Positions 10,843-18,685 are shown, counted from the stretch's first letter. The stretch is 64,000 nt of DNA from Galeruca laticollis (GCA_963921935.1 OY998176.1:177812445-177876444), one strand, 5' to 3'. Made by a program: numbers and translations. The notes: generated by a model not told the origin, from the sequence alone.

Positions 10843-11013
10843 AAGATGACATGTATAGCATTAATATTTGTTATTAAAAATTGTTTAACTTAAACAAGCA
10901 AGTGTAATGTAATTTATAATCGATAAATAGATATTGAGCAGATACAAGGTGTTTTAATAAAAAATGTCATTCATTTCAAAAATCAATTTATTAATAATAT
11001 TAATATACAATAT
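10843..11013. terminator. Convergent 3' region with poly(A) signals for both strands
   Basis: Plus- and minus-strand genes converge across 171 AT-rich bases. A plus-strand AATAAA-type signal lies near 10955 (ttttaataaaaaatg). Minus-strand equivalents (tttatt) lie near 10985. These would end the left accessory transcripts and the virion-block transcripts. Confidence 0.5.
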
Positions 11014-11505
11014 TTACAAAGGTAATACACTATTAAAAAACCAGCGTCGGAGATGTTCTACGTTTCTTTGTGCGCAGGAGTACCGTCCAGTGGTGTGACA
11101 GGGATTTGGATCACGTTCAAAGTTTTCAGTAGCACATGATGTACCGTCAAACTTGCAAACGTCAATAATATGTGGAAACACATTGAATATATGACATTTC
11201 TTTAGCAGAAATTCTGGTTTTTGTTGTCCGCGTACGTATATGAAGTCTGCAGCATACAATAGCTTATTTTCCAATATATCATCTAATTTGGAGTACTCAA
11301 TATCACCCGAAGAGTATCGAATACCATGCACATTCTTCTCCAAGTATGACACAGTCTTCTTATCTTTGTTGCTCAACGTAGCAATTGATTGAGGTGGTAA
11401 AAATATGTAATGATTCTGTTTAAATCCAATTTCTATGGTAAGTTCTTTAGCAACAAACAGGCCATCTATAACGAACCCCTGAATGTCTACGAATGCTATT
11501 CTCAT
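11014..11505 (-). CDS. Polinton virion-block protein with FVDIQGF/FVAKEL signature, function unknown
   Basis: The frame is open from 11619, but that would overlap the capsid gene. The internal Met at 11505 (MRIAFVDIQGF) fits better and gives 163 residues. The N-terminus has D-x-Q-G-F and FVAKELTIEIG. The C-terminal third is Cys/His-rich: CHIFNVF, CKFDGTSCA, PCHTTGRYSCAQRN. I recall similarly patterned small proteins in insect Polintons, but I know of no assigned function. It lies 45 bp downstream of the major capsid gene on the same strand, so a virion or assembly role is possible. Confidence 0.6.
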   Translation of the reverse strand: MRIAFVDIQGFVIDGLFVAKELTIEIGFKQNHYIFLPPQSIATLSNKDKKTVSYLEKNVHGIRYSSGDIEYSKLDDILENKLLYAADFIYVRGQQKPEFLLKKCHIFNVFPHIIDVCKFDGTSCATENFERDPNPCHTTGRYSCAQRNVEHLRRWFFNSVLPL

Positions 11506-11549
11506 GATGAAGACTGTTTGAATACTGACTTGCAGCGGCAACACACACT

Positions 11550-12812
11550 TCAATTTAGAGTCTTGACTATTTCGGTGAGAGGGAAATACTCCATTACGCA
11601 ATCGTGAATTATGATACAATATACTTTGGTGTTTTCGGGAAAGCCAATGTTTGCTTCAATGTCAAGTTTTACATCGACAGTAGATGCCTTCATGCTTTCT
11701 TCTTGTTTCGAGCAATCGATAACAAACAAGGCGCGTCTCTTAAAAGAGGAATAATCCAAGAGAGGTCGCTTCTGTGTCGAATTCATATAGCTAGGATAAA
11801 ATTCGGTATAGTTGAAATAGGCTTCATTATAGTCGTTTCTACTAAAGTCCAACTGCATTCTTTCATTAGGAAAATATTCACCATTTAACGATAGACGTAT
11901 ACTTTGAATGTCTGCATTATCGAACAGAGTGGGATCAGCTTTGCCGTCGTCACTTTTGTTGGTTTGAAAGAAAACAATAACATAACGAGGTCGTTCGACT
12001 GAGGTTGTAGTTTTAACAGCCCAAACTTCACGTTTAGCATTTCTGGTAATTGCCGGTAGTTCGTGTATCTCCCACTTTCTAAACGGGATAACTATTGGCC
12101 GATCCTTTTGAATGGCCTTCATAAGTTCCAACTTAATATCATCGTTAGGATAGATATGCTTGATTTTTAATTCAATGTCGGTAATTTTAATGTTAACGGT
12201 TGTATTGGAAGTCACACCAGCAACGGTTTTTTCCGTAATATAAACACAGTCATTATCGTTTCGAGCTCGAACTAAACGTATTGTTTGTCGTCCACACGTA
12301 ATCATAGGATAGTCATTGAAAATGTTGAAAATATGTTTGAGAGGAATTTGTAGGTTGAATGATTTGTCTGTGGTATTTAGAAGAGGGTCTTTGGGATAAT
12401 TCCAGCCTGCTATAGCCATATGATTAGAATCTTCTTGATTGTAGCAAGTCATGGCACGTACCGCGCTCACGATTCCAGGATCTCGAACCGTTTCCATTTC
12501 TCTTGCACTTTCACTGTATGTACACGAATCGAAAAGGAAAGCACCAACATTATTAGCCAGTTTTACGTCACCGGCTCCTTGTACATCGAGTGTCCCTTTA
12601 ATGCACAACAAAGTTTCGTTCATGGCAAAAAACGAATCAACTTGATTGATGCTAAATTCTACAATATCACTGCAACTGAATGATTTGATGAACGGTGCAT
12701 ATGTTCTATATTCAGCTTTGCGGATTGACTCGTCAAATTGCGGCTTACGGTAAATATCAAACATTGGTGGCATATCGTTCATACGAGAACGTTTTCCATA
12801 CATGGTCGTCAT
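11550..12812 (-). CDS. Polinton major capsid protein (double jelly-roll type)
   Basis: This is a 420-residue intact frame, with Met and a basic patch (YGKRSRM) at the start. The length, the beta-rich low-complexity-free composition, and position next to the penton, protease and ATPase genes fit the Polinton major capsid protein. That family has two stacked jelly rolls and forms trimeric capsomers. Local features include SFSCSDIVEFSINQVDSFF near residues 45-63, the AGWNYPKDP turn near 135, and the terminal MEYFPLTEIV. I identify it mainly by gene order and general resemblance. A structure prediction would settle it. The product would be built around a genome packaged by the ATPase at 15310. 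Confidence 0.78.
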   Translation of the reverse strand: MTTMYGKRSRMNDMPPMFDIYRKPQFDESIRKAEYRTYAPFIKSFSCSDIVEFSINQVDSFFAMNETLLCIKGTLDVQGAGDVKLANNVGAFLFDSCTYSESAREMETVRDPGIVSAVRAMTCYNQEDSNHMAIAGWNYPKDPLLNTTDKSFNLQIPLKHIFNIFNDYPMITCGRQTIRLVRARNDNDCVYITEKTVAGVTSNTTVNIKITDIELKIKHIYPNDDIKLELMKAIQKDRPIVIPFRKWEIHELPAITRNAKREVWAVKTTTSVERPRYVIVFFQTNKSDDGKADPTLFDNADIQSIRLSLNGEYFPNERMQLDFSRNDYNEAYFNYTEFYPSYMNSTQKRPLLDYSSFKRRALFVIDCSKQEESMKASTVDVKLDIEANIGFPENTKVYCIIIHDCVMEYFPLTEIVKTLN

Positions 12813-12957
12813 TGTTGTTGTTGTTGTTTCTCTTTCAACAAAAAGCCTAAAGACTGCAAGAACAATTTGTTGGCAAATGTAAGCTGCTGCTGCTTTGAAG
12901 GTTGCCGCGTAACTAATGACTTTGAATGTGCGTCGGAACGTCTTTTATGATTAATTA

Positions 12958-13680
12958 TCAATCCCATCTGTTGCTCCTCGCTCTAAGCTCCAACACCAAG
13001 GTACTCTTTTCACCACGAAAGTTTATGGGTCGTTCGTCTTGGTCTACAGCCAACACAGTAACGTTGGTTATTTCACGTTGTGGTATAACAGGTAAATAAA
13101 GTAGATTATGTGGAGTTTCGTCAATGGCGTACCCAGGATCTACTTTTATGACCAATTCGTAAATAGTATGAGCAGGTCTGTTTGCGTCGAAGGCTCCAGT
13201 GGTAATGTTACATTCGAAACGTATGCTAGATACTTTTATAATTTTGACGGGTAGATCTGAAGAGTGCCATCGTTTGGGTTCGAGTATTTTTGCAGAAAAT
13301 CCTAATATGTTACCCAGACTGTTGGGTTGTTCAAACGAAATTCTATATTTACTGAAAATCATACATTGTAACGTATTATTATTAGGTTTTAGTGCAAATA
13401 TTGATTCTGGTCTCACTGAATTGCTGCCACCTAACTTGTCCAGTATAAACAATTCAATGTCAGCAATTTCGTAGCATCCTGTGGGAAAATCAAAACTTTG
13501 CAGCTTGTTATTGTCGTCATAGTAGTAAAACTTGCAATTATCAATGTTTGGTATGCTGTGGTATGAGTGAAAGGAACGTAACGCTATTTCATAATCTTTA
13601 TCCGGATGGAGTACAATAGGGGTAGGCGGTTGGAAGGTAAATACATGATTTGTGCTATTCACTCTCAACAACTGCGACAT
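12958..13680 (-). CDS. Polinton minor capsid (penton) protein, single jelly roll
   Basis: This is a 240-residue intact frame. The N-terminus has NHVFTFQPPTPIVL and then YEIALRSFHSYHSIPNI, followed by KFYYYDDNNK. This pattern, a beta-rich N-terminal arm with S-x-x-S-I-P-N-I, is familiar from Polinton penton-like proteins. The penton forms the five-fold vertices of the capsid. The gene lies 145 bp upstream of the major capsid gene and 58 bp downstream of a small Cys/His gene, all on the minus strand. The assignment rests on motif memory and context. Confidence 0.78.
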   Translation of the reverse strand: MSQLLRVNSTNHVFTFQPPTPIVLHPDKDYEIALRSFHSYHSIPNIDNCKFYYYDDNNKLQSFDFPTGCYEIADIELFILDKLGGSNSVRPESIFALKPNNNTLQCMIFSKYRISFEQPNSLGNILGFSAKILEPKRWHSSDLPVKIIKVSSIRFECNITTGAFDANRPAHTIYELVIKVDPGYAIDETPHNLLYLPVIPQREITNVTVLAVDQDERPINFRGEKSTLVLELRARSNRWD

Positions 13681-13738
13681 GATGAATGATGCAAGTCGAG
13701 GGTTGGAAGGTGTTTTAAATAATAAGAATAATCTACAA

Positions 13739-14032
13739 TTAAGATTTATTTAATACACGTTGACATAGAAAACAAGATGCTTGGGAACTTGCCGGACCAT
13801 CGCAATGCGTTGTCCAATCAGGGCGGTTGTAGTGAACGAAGCACGGCAGACGAATTTGTAGCTCAAAATTTTCTTTATAATCATTAGGAAGTTTATGCCA
13901 AATATCTAACAATTCAGATGGACCAACACACTGTATCAAATATCGAATGGGGACTTGTTTCAGTTCTTCAACAGTAAAACTTCTAAGAGGTTTTCGGTGA
14001 TACATTAATAATTCGATAGCCTTATCTCCCAT
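13739..14032 (-). CDS. Small Cys/His-rich Polinton protein, function unknown
   Basis: This 97-residue protein starts at an ATG that overlaps the last 11 bases of the protease gene, suggesting coupled expression. Its N-terminal half is helical (VEELKQVPIRYLIQCVG). The C-terminal third has PCFVHYN, THCDGP, and a terminal CFLCQRVL, a possible Cys2-His2-like metal site. I recognise no family. Position between protease and penton genes suggests a virion-related role. Confidence 0.6.
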   Translation of the reverse strand: MGDKAIELLMYHRKPLRSFTVEELKQVPIRYLIQCVGPSELLDIWHKLPNDYKENFELQIRLPCFVHYNRPDWTTHCDGPASSQASCFLCQRVLNKS

Positions 14033-14411
14033 TGTTCGATGAATGTTGAAGTAGAAATTTCAAACACAAATGTCCACAATTGATCTGATCGTAGTTTTGG
14101 TACTGATTATTGTTATAAAAAATTTCAACTTTTTTCCCACCCAGATACTTTACAAGTTCTTTGGGCGGTTTCAAATTACCAAATGAATCGAAATACTCCA
14201 CGACATTGTTTTTCTTTATATATGCTACCCAATGTGTTCCGTTATTTTTGGACGAGTCCAAGTTAACCACTGCACACTCTTGTTGTCGAGGAGGGGATTT
14301 AGGTAGAGAGTCTCGCATGAAAACACCTCGAAAATGTTTAATTTTATATAATTTTGCATAACGTGCAATATCATTGTCGTACAGTGGACGATTGGGTAGC
14401 TTTATCGACAG
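14022..14411 (-). CDS. Adenain-like cysteine protease, expressed by -1 frameshift
   Basis: Maturation protease of the Polinton virion, related to adenovirus protease and Ulp1. From the Met at 14318 the visible catalytic set is His29 (GTHWVAY), Asp44 (YFDSFG), Gln74 and Cys81 (CGHLCLKFL). The Gln-Cys spacing is the one seen in adenains. The conserved N-terminal segment (KHFRGVF just before MRDSLP) lies upstream of that Met. There is no ATG in that frame before a stop at about 14443. The frame joins the upstream PLA2/pVI frame exactly at the heptamer 14417-14411. I therefore annotate the coding part from the shift point: about 129 codons, roughly 31 of them upstream of Met. Starting at Met 14318 would cut the fold. 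Expression as a C-terminal extension of the PLA2/pVI protein is the better reading. Confidence 0.8.
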   Translation of the reverse strand: MSIKLPNRPLYDNDIARYAKLYKIKHFRGVFMRDSLPKSPPRQQECAVVNLDSSKNNGTHWVAYIKKNNVVEYFDSFGNLKPPKELVKYLGGKKVEIFYNNNQYQNYDQINCGHLCLKFLLQHSSNNGR

Positions 14412-15253
14412 TTTTTTGACTTTTTTAAATACAATCCAAATCCTTTACCTCCCCCATACTTTTTCAGATATAAACCATTTCCGACATGTTCCATAGCCTT
14501 ATTATGACGTATATCTTCTTCCAATTTCTTTCGAGCATTATTGGCATCAATGACGGTCTTTGCAACTCCTGCAGCTCCACCCGATAACGCTCCAAGTGCT
14601 GAGAGTCCAGCAAACAGAGGTATAAGTGGTAGAAAACCTCCAGATTTCACTACAGGTATTACGCGAGGAACATCAATTTTCTTTGATCCTCCAAACTGTC
14701 GAATAAGTGATTTGGCTGCTCGTAAAGCAAACAAGGCACTTTCTTTCAAAGATGCTCCTCTCTTCATGGATTTGCCTACCTTTAGCACGACATCTCTATG
14801 GAAGGAACGACGTTTTCCCATTCCCATTCCCAACTTTCGTTTAGCCTTCATGCCGCCCGTAACAAGTAATGCAGCACTCCTTTCACCAAAAGATGCGTCT
14901 TTTGATTTGACTCGATCCCAAGCTTTATCTTCCAACTCTTTATCTGCTTTGTGGCGTTCTTCAAGAGTTTTATTTTGTGAATAAGCGATATCGTGTTGTT
15001 TACAGGCGTCGTCTAAAGGATTAATACCGACGTCACCACGTATAAGTCGTTTTTGTAACTTTGTTCCTGCTGTAAAAGGAGAGAGAAGTCTTCAACAGTT
15101 AACAAATTATTTTCATCATAATCATCACTTACGTCCACAATAATTGTAGGTGGGTAAATGAAGTTCGAATGGTAGTTTATTGATTAAAGAATTCAAAAGA
15201 CCTTCTCCCTCAAACACCAACATTAAGACTGATCTGCGACGATGTAATGCCAT
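14402..15253 (-). CDS. PLA2 / pVI-like virion protein with a 63-bp intron
   Basis: This is a spliced gene of 262 residues: exon 1 is 15253-15133, the intron 15132-15070, and exon 2 15069-14402. Residues about 28-75 form a parvovirus-type phospholipase A2 domain. They hold the Ca-binding loop YCG-PGT (38-43), built across the splice junction, then RGD-GINPLD and the catalytic His66-Asp67 in QHDIAY. A basic middle part follows (GKRRSFHRDV). A hydrophobic segment at about 186-211 (FLPLIPLFAGLSALGAL) and Gly-rich GLYLKKYGGGKGFG ends recall the membrane-active minor capsid protein pVI. Such PLA2 domains let incoming virions breach endosomal membranes in parvoviruses, and I infer the same here. The only in-frame 5' Met for exon 1 is at 15253, 56 bp from the divergent ATPase gene. 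Confidence 0.82.
14411..14417 (-). promoter_or_regulatory. -1 ribosomal frameshift heptamer A-AAA-AAC
   Basis: Read on the minus strand, the last codons of the PLA2/pVI frame are TCA AAA AAC TGT CGA TAA. A AAA AAC is a classic X-XXY-YYZ slippery heptamer in the correct phase. A slip of one base backward continues with CTG TCG ATA AAG in the protease frame and bypasses the TAA. Immediately downstream TGTCG (14410-14406) can pair with CGACA about 30 bases later. That is a weak candidate for part of a stimulatory fold. Confidence 0.7.
15070..15132 (-). other. Spliceosomal intron in the PLA2 gene
   Basis: The donor GGAC|GTAAGT and the acceptor ctccttttacag|CA flank 63 bases on the minus strand. 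The unspliced frame stops at TGA just inside the intron. Splicing fuses GGA C to CA GGA ACA and so creates the Gly-Pro-Gly of the PLA2 loop. That makes it a functionally validated junction at the sequence level. Confidence 0.88.
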
Positions 15254-15309
15254 CCATATATATAAATAGATATAGATATTGAAAATACTTTAATAGCATC
15301 CATCACAAG
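15254..15309. promoter_or_regulatory. 56-bp bidirectional promoter between PLA2 and ATPase genes
   Basis: Only 56 bases separate the two divergent ATGs. For the plus strand, tatatataaata lies at about 15257-15268, some 40 bases before the ATPase ATG. For the minus strand, tattaaag lies about 40 bases before the PLA2 ATG. Both positions suit TATA elements with very short leaders. It would switch on virion proteins and packaging ATPase together. Confidence 0.55.
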
Positions 15310-15996
15310 ATGAAGATCATTCAACAAGAACAGACGCTATCCATTGAAAATCTGGACTTTACATCTAAACCAACTGTTGGTAAACATGGAAAACTACTAC
15401 CAAACTCATTTAGAGCTATAGTATGTGGACCAAATGGGTGTGGAAAGACGAATATAATGTTGGCACTTCTGTTCAATCCTAATGGTGCAAGATTCAAAAA
15501 TATTTATGTTTATTCAAAGTCACTATTTCAACCAAAATATCAACTGCTGCAAGATGTTATAGCTCAAGTCAAAGGCGTTGGGTATTTTCCATTCAAAGAA
15601 AATGAGGACATTATTAGCCCGGAAGAAGCTCGACCAAACTCCGTGTTTATATTCGATGATGTAGCGTGTGATGGACAACAGAAAATTCGACAATATTACT
15701 CCATGTGTAGACATAAGGACATAGATGCGGTCTATCTTTGCCAGACATATTCGAAAATTCCCAAACAGCTAATACGAGATAATTGTAATTTGATTGTACT
15801 ATTCAAGCAAGACGAAATTAATCTCAAACATATATTTGACGAACATGTTTCTCCAGACATGACTTTCGAAAAATTCAAAAAAATGTGTTCTCAATGTTGG
15901 TTGTCAGACAACTATGGAACTTTAGCAATAGTAAAAGATTTTGCTCTGAATAATGGTAGATATCGCCAAGGATTTGATAAATACATAAAGATTTAA
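15310..15996 (+). CDS. Polinton genome-packaging ATPase (FtsK/HerA type)
   Basis: This 228-residue intact protein pumps DNA into the capsid by ATP hydrolysis. Walker A is GPNGCGKT at residues 40-47. Walker B is VFIFDDV with Asp116-Asp117. A downstream polar motif (LCQTYSKIPKQ) fits the sensor region. The length is normal for Polinton and adenovirus IVa2-like/A32-like packaging ATPases. The start at 15310 is the first ATG after a TATA-rich region. It is followed after 24 bp by the 351-residue gene on the same strand. Confidence 0.92.
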   Translation: MKIIQQEQTLSIENLDFTSKPTVGKHGKLLPNSFRAIVCGPNGCGKTNIMLALLFNPNGARFKNIYVYSKSLFQPKYQLLQDVIAQVKGVGYFPFKENEDIISPEEARPNSVFIFDDVACDGQQKIRQYYSMCRHKDIDAVYLCQTYSKIPKQLIRDNCNLIVLFKQDEINLKHIFDEHVSPDMTFEKFKKMCSQCWLSDNYGTLAIVKDFALNNGRYRQGFDKYIKI

Positions 15997-16020
15997 GCTA
16001 AGTCTTCAGTTCACATCAAT

Positions 16021-17076
16021 ATGTCAGACGATAAAGTAGCTGTTGCCTTGCGTAAGAAAAAGGTGGCTGAACTAGCCAAATCAATTCGCAAAAAATATTT
16101 AGCTTTGAAATTGGGTAAATCAGAGCACGATGAGTCTCTTAATAAACTCTTCAAACCAATATCTATGCCATTGAAGGAAATTGTAGAGTCTTCAAAGACA
16201 TTGCAGAAAACCATTTCAAATTTGAATCCAATTAAAAAAGAGGAGAAGGAAGTAAAGAAAGAAGAAAAACTAGATGATGATGATGTGTTTGTACCACCAT
16301 CTTTTCTCGAATCGGAATCTGTAGCTGAAACAGATGAAGCAGGGGATATTATACGTCCCGAATCTCCAGAGGAGATGCGTCCTAACGTTTCAAACGAAGC
16401 TTTTCAAGATTATATGGATCAATACCCTCCGATCAGTTTAAAATACATTGAGGATTATTTTCAAAAAGATGATAAAATTGACAAAAATTACGGTCCTATC
16501 TATGATGATATGTTTGGGTGGATGCTGGGTAAACGTCGAATTGCCTTTGATAAAACAAACGGTAATATAAACGTGCTACAGGATGGTAACAAAGAGGCTG
16601 GATACTTACCTGGAACTCAAGGATTGTATGAGCTTTCATTTTACAACGATCCCCATTATAAAGAGGAAGATCTAAAACATTACAAAATTCTATTAAACAA
16701 TACACAAGTTCATCTTGATACTCTCAATCGTCTTAAAGGTTCAAGTACTGACAAATACAAATATATAATTAAACCATTATTTAAAATACCGCGATCAGAC
16801 TCAACACCGAGTAGTTCACAAAATACGTCTTCAATTCAACGATCTGGCTCCATGTCAACAAGAACTCGCCTAAAATCAATTCCAATTAATAGAGGAAAAG
16901 GACTTGGCTTAACGTACAACGAAAAACCTATGGAATATATTTATTGGGATGATCCAAATGAATTGGTTGAACGTTTGAAATTATTGATTGCTTCAAAAGA
17001 GGCAGGTAATACGTCCAACGATAACGAAATAGTTGCCATCATAAATGAACTAAAGGAAGCAAATATAATAGAATAA
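16021..17076 (+). CDS. Conserved Polinton protein, 351 aa, function unknown
   Basis: This protein begins with a basic helical region (residues 8-60, rich in Lys). A Lys/Glu-rich and acidic linker (about 70-110) follows. The next region is globular and contains PPISLKYIEDYF and DDMFGWMLGKRRIAFD. It ends with GKGLGLTYNEKPMEYIYWDDPNELVERL and an Asn-rich end. I recall the YIYWDDPNELV-type terminus from other insect Polinton proteins whose role is not established. Virion or DNA-binding functions are possible because of the basic N-terminus and its place behind the packaging ATPase. The frame is intact. Confidence 0.7.
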   Translation: MSDDKVAVALRKKKVAELAKSIRKKYLALKLGKSEHDESLNKLFKPISMPLKEIVESSKTLQKTISNLNPIKKEEKEVKKEEKLDDDDVFVPPSFLESESVAETDEAGDIIRPESPEEMRPNVSNEAFQDYMDQYPPISLKYIEDYFQKDDKIDKNYGPIYDDMFGWMLGKRRIAFDKTNGNINVLQDGNKEAGYLPGTQGLYELSFYNDPHYKEEDLKHYKILLNNTQVHLDTLNRLKGSSTDKYKYIIKPLFKIPRSDSTPSSSQNTSSIQRSGSMSTRTRLKSIPINRGKGLGLTYNEKPMEYIYWDDPNELVERLKLLIASKEAGNTSNDNEIVAIINELKEANIIE

Positions 17077-17104
17077 CCAAAAATAAAGCCTATTCATTTC
17101 AATC

Positions 17105-17584
17105 ATGCCTCTCGATAAGTTCGGACACCGCCGTCGTCATGCTAATGAACGGATTACACCGTATATGTCGAAAGTATCATATCCACACACTTCGGACGGT
17201 AATATTGATGCTGAAAATGTGAGAATCTGTAATGTTAGGGCGCCGACTACAAATAGCGATGCTGTCAATAAACTTTATGTCGATGAGCAAATGCAAGTGT
17301 ATCACAATGAACTTGGAGTACTTCAAAACAAAATCAACGACATTAATTCATTTATTTCGAGAAATCCGCCAGTCGCAGCTCGAGATATGGCAACTAAAAA
17401 GTACGTCGATGATGTGATTGTTGTGACCAAAGATAATATGAGACGAGAATTCAAATCTTTTGTTCAAGGTTTTGAGAAAATATTTTTAAAACAAATACAA
17501 CAACAATTCCAAGGAAAAATCAATGAGCATGAAGTATCCATAAACGAATTACGAACAAATTACTTGAAGAAAGATATCAAATAG
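17105..17584 (+). CDS. Fibre-like protein with YVD repeats
   Basis: This is a 159-residue protein. Residues about 35-62 read DGNIDAENVRICNVRAP followed by DAVNKLYVDEQ. A second repeat near 98-106 is TKKYVDDVI. The G-x-I-x-x-x-x-x-P-x-x-x-x-D-A-V-N-K-x-Y-V-D pattern is the one seen in trimeric tail-fibre and adhesin stalks of phages. The rest is predicted coiled coil (NELGVLQNKINDINSF and the C-terminal INEHEVSINELRTNYL). I infer a trimeric fibre, perhaps on capsid vertices, by analogy with adenovirus fibre. Homology is not shown. The gene lies 28 bp after the previous stop. Confidence 0.6.
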   Translation: MPLDKFGHRRRHANERITPYMSKVSYPHTSDGNIDAENVRICNVRAPTTNSDAVNKLYVDEQMQVYHNELGVLQNKINDINSFISRNPPVAARDMATKKYVDDVIVVTKDNMRREFKSFVQGFEKIFLKQIQQQFQGKINEHEVSINELRTNYLKKDIK

Positions 17585-17631
17585 TATTGAAAAGATATCA
17601 TCAGTTGAGAACGTGTATGTGCTTACGAAGC

Positions 17632-18558
17632 ATGTCATCCAAAATTCAGCTTGTAAACGAACTCCACAAACCGATACGTAAAAATTATCCGCGCAGACGT
17701 ACAATTGTCAAAGGCATAGATGATTTATGGCAAATGGATTTGGCTGAAATGCGACCTTACGCACATCAAAATAAAAACCATAAAATGATACTAGTCGTTA
17801 TCGATTGCTTCTCAAAGTTTTTGTGGACACGTCCGCTAAAGACAAAGACCGGTGAAGAGCTAACTCGTGCATTCTCAGACATTCTCGCTCACACAAGACG
17901 AACTCCCAAAAATCTTCAATCAGACCAAGGAACGGAATTTTACAACAACAAGTTTCAACAATTAATGAAAAAACATGCAATTAATCACTATAGTGTATTT
18001 AGTACGAAAAAGGCTTCTATGGCCGAACGAGTAATACGAACATTGAAATCAAAACTATATAAGCATTTCAGTTTAAATGGTACCTATAAATGGATAGACA
18101 TTCTACCTGAAATTACAAAAAATTACAATAACACAAAGCACTCAACCACAAAGTATAAACCTTCCCAAGTCAATAAATCCAATGAAAAAGCTATTTTAAA
18201 CAACACCTATAAACATTTAAAGATTGCAGGACCGCGAAAATTCAAAGTTGGTGATATTGTTCGCATAAGCAAGTCGAAACATGTCTTTGAAAAAGGATAC
18301 ACACCCAATTGGACAACTGAACTATTCAAAATCGTTAAAATCAAAATTACCAATCCCATCACGTATTTGCTTGAAGACATGTATGGTATACCAATCAGTG
18401 GAGGGTTTTACGAGGAAGAGCTGCAGAAAACGTCAAATCCAGACATTTACTTGGTGGAAAAGGTGCTTAGAAGAAAAGGCAACAAGATGTATGTTAAATG
18501 GTTGGGTTTAGACAAAAAACATAACAGTTGGATAGAAAATACAGATGTTGTTGTGTAA
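17632..18558 (+). CDS. Polinton integrase (rve core plus chromodomain)
   Basis: Inserts the element into the genome. The open frame starts at 17587, but the Met at 17632 (MSSKIQLVNELHKP) is more likely because the first residues look like untranslated sequence. Numbering from 17587, the DDE residues are Asp51 (WQMDLAEM), Asp113 (LQSDQGTEF) and Glu147 (ASMAERVIRTLKSK). The C-terminal SH3-like region (KVGDIVRISKSK) follows, then a chromodomain from about residue 287 to the end (YLVEKVLRRKG, YVKWLGLDKKHNSWI). A chromodomain may guide integration to methylated histone tails. The length is normal and all catalytic residues are present. Confidence 0.93.
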   Translation: MSSKIQLVNELHKPIRKNYPRRRTIVKGIDDLWQMDLAEMRPYAHQNKNHKMILVVIDCFSKFLWTRPLKTKTGEELTRAFSDILAHTRRTPKNLQSDQGTEFYNNKFQQLMKKHAINHYSVFSTKKASMAERVIRTLKSKLYKHFSLNGTYKWIDILPEITKNYNNTKHSTTKYKPSQVNKSNEKAILNNTYKHLKIAGPRKFKVGDIVRISKSKHVFEKGYTPNWTTELFKIVKIKITNPITYLLEDMYGIPISGGFYEEELQKTSNPDIYLVEKVLRRKGNKMYVKWLGLDKKHNSWIENTDVVV

Positions 18559-18642
18559 CTACTTTCAATTTGATCGTCGCGTGTGAATACAAGGTTTTGT
18601 AGCGGGGGGACATTATTAACCTTAAAGAGATAGGTGAGTGGG

Positions 18643-18649
18643 TATAAAT
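18643..18649 (+). promoter_or_regulatory. TATA box of the 232-aa gene
   Basis: TATAAAT lies 43 bases before the ATG at 18686. The open frame formally reaches a GTG at 18638, upstream of this box, which would put the start in the promoter. The box therefore supports the Met at 18686. Confidence 0.6.
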
Positions 18650-18685
18650 TGGAGTGAGCTGCAAGCTATATTGTTAGTTGTCAAT

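Noticed and set aside
11506..11619. N-terminal extension of the FVDIQGF protein
   Set aside because: It overlaps the end of the capsid gene in another frame. The internal Met gives a better N-terminus.
14541..14984. 147-codon plus-strand open frame
   Set aside because: It is the antisense shadow of the PLA2/pVI gene, whose spliced product has clear motifs.
18638..18685. Upstream GTG start for the 232-aa gene
   Set aside because: The extension would place the start before the TATA box, so the ATG at 18686 is preferred.
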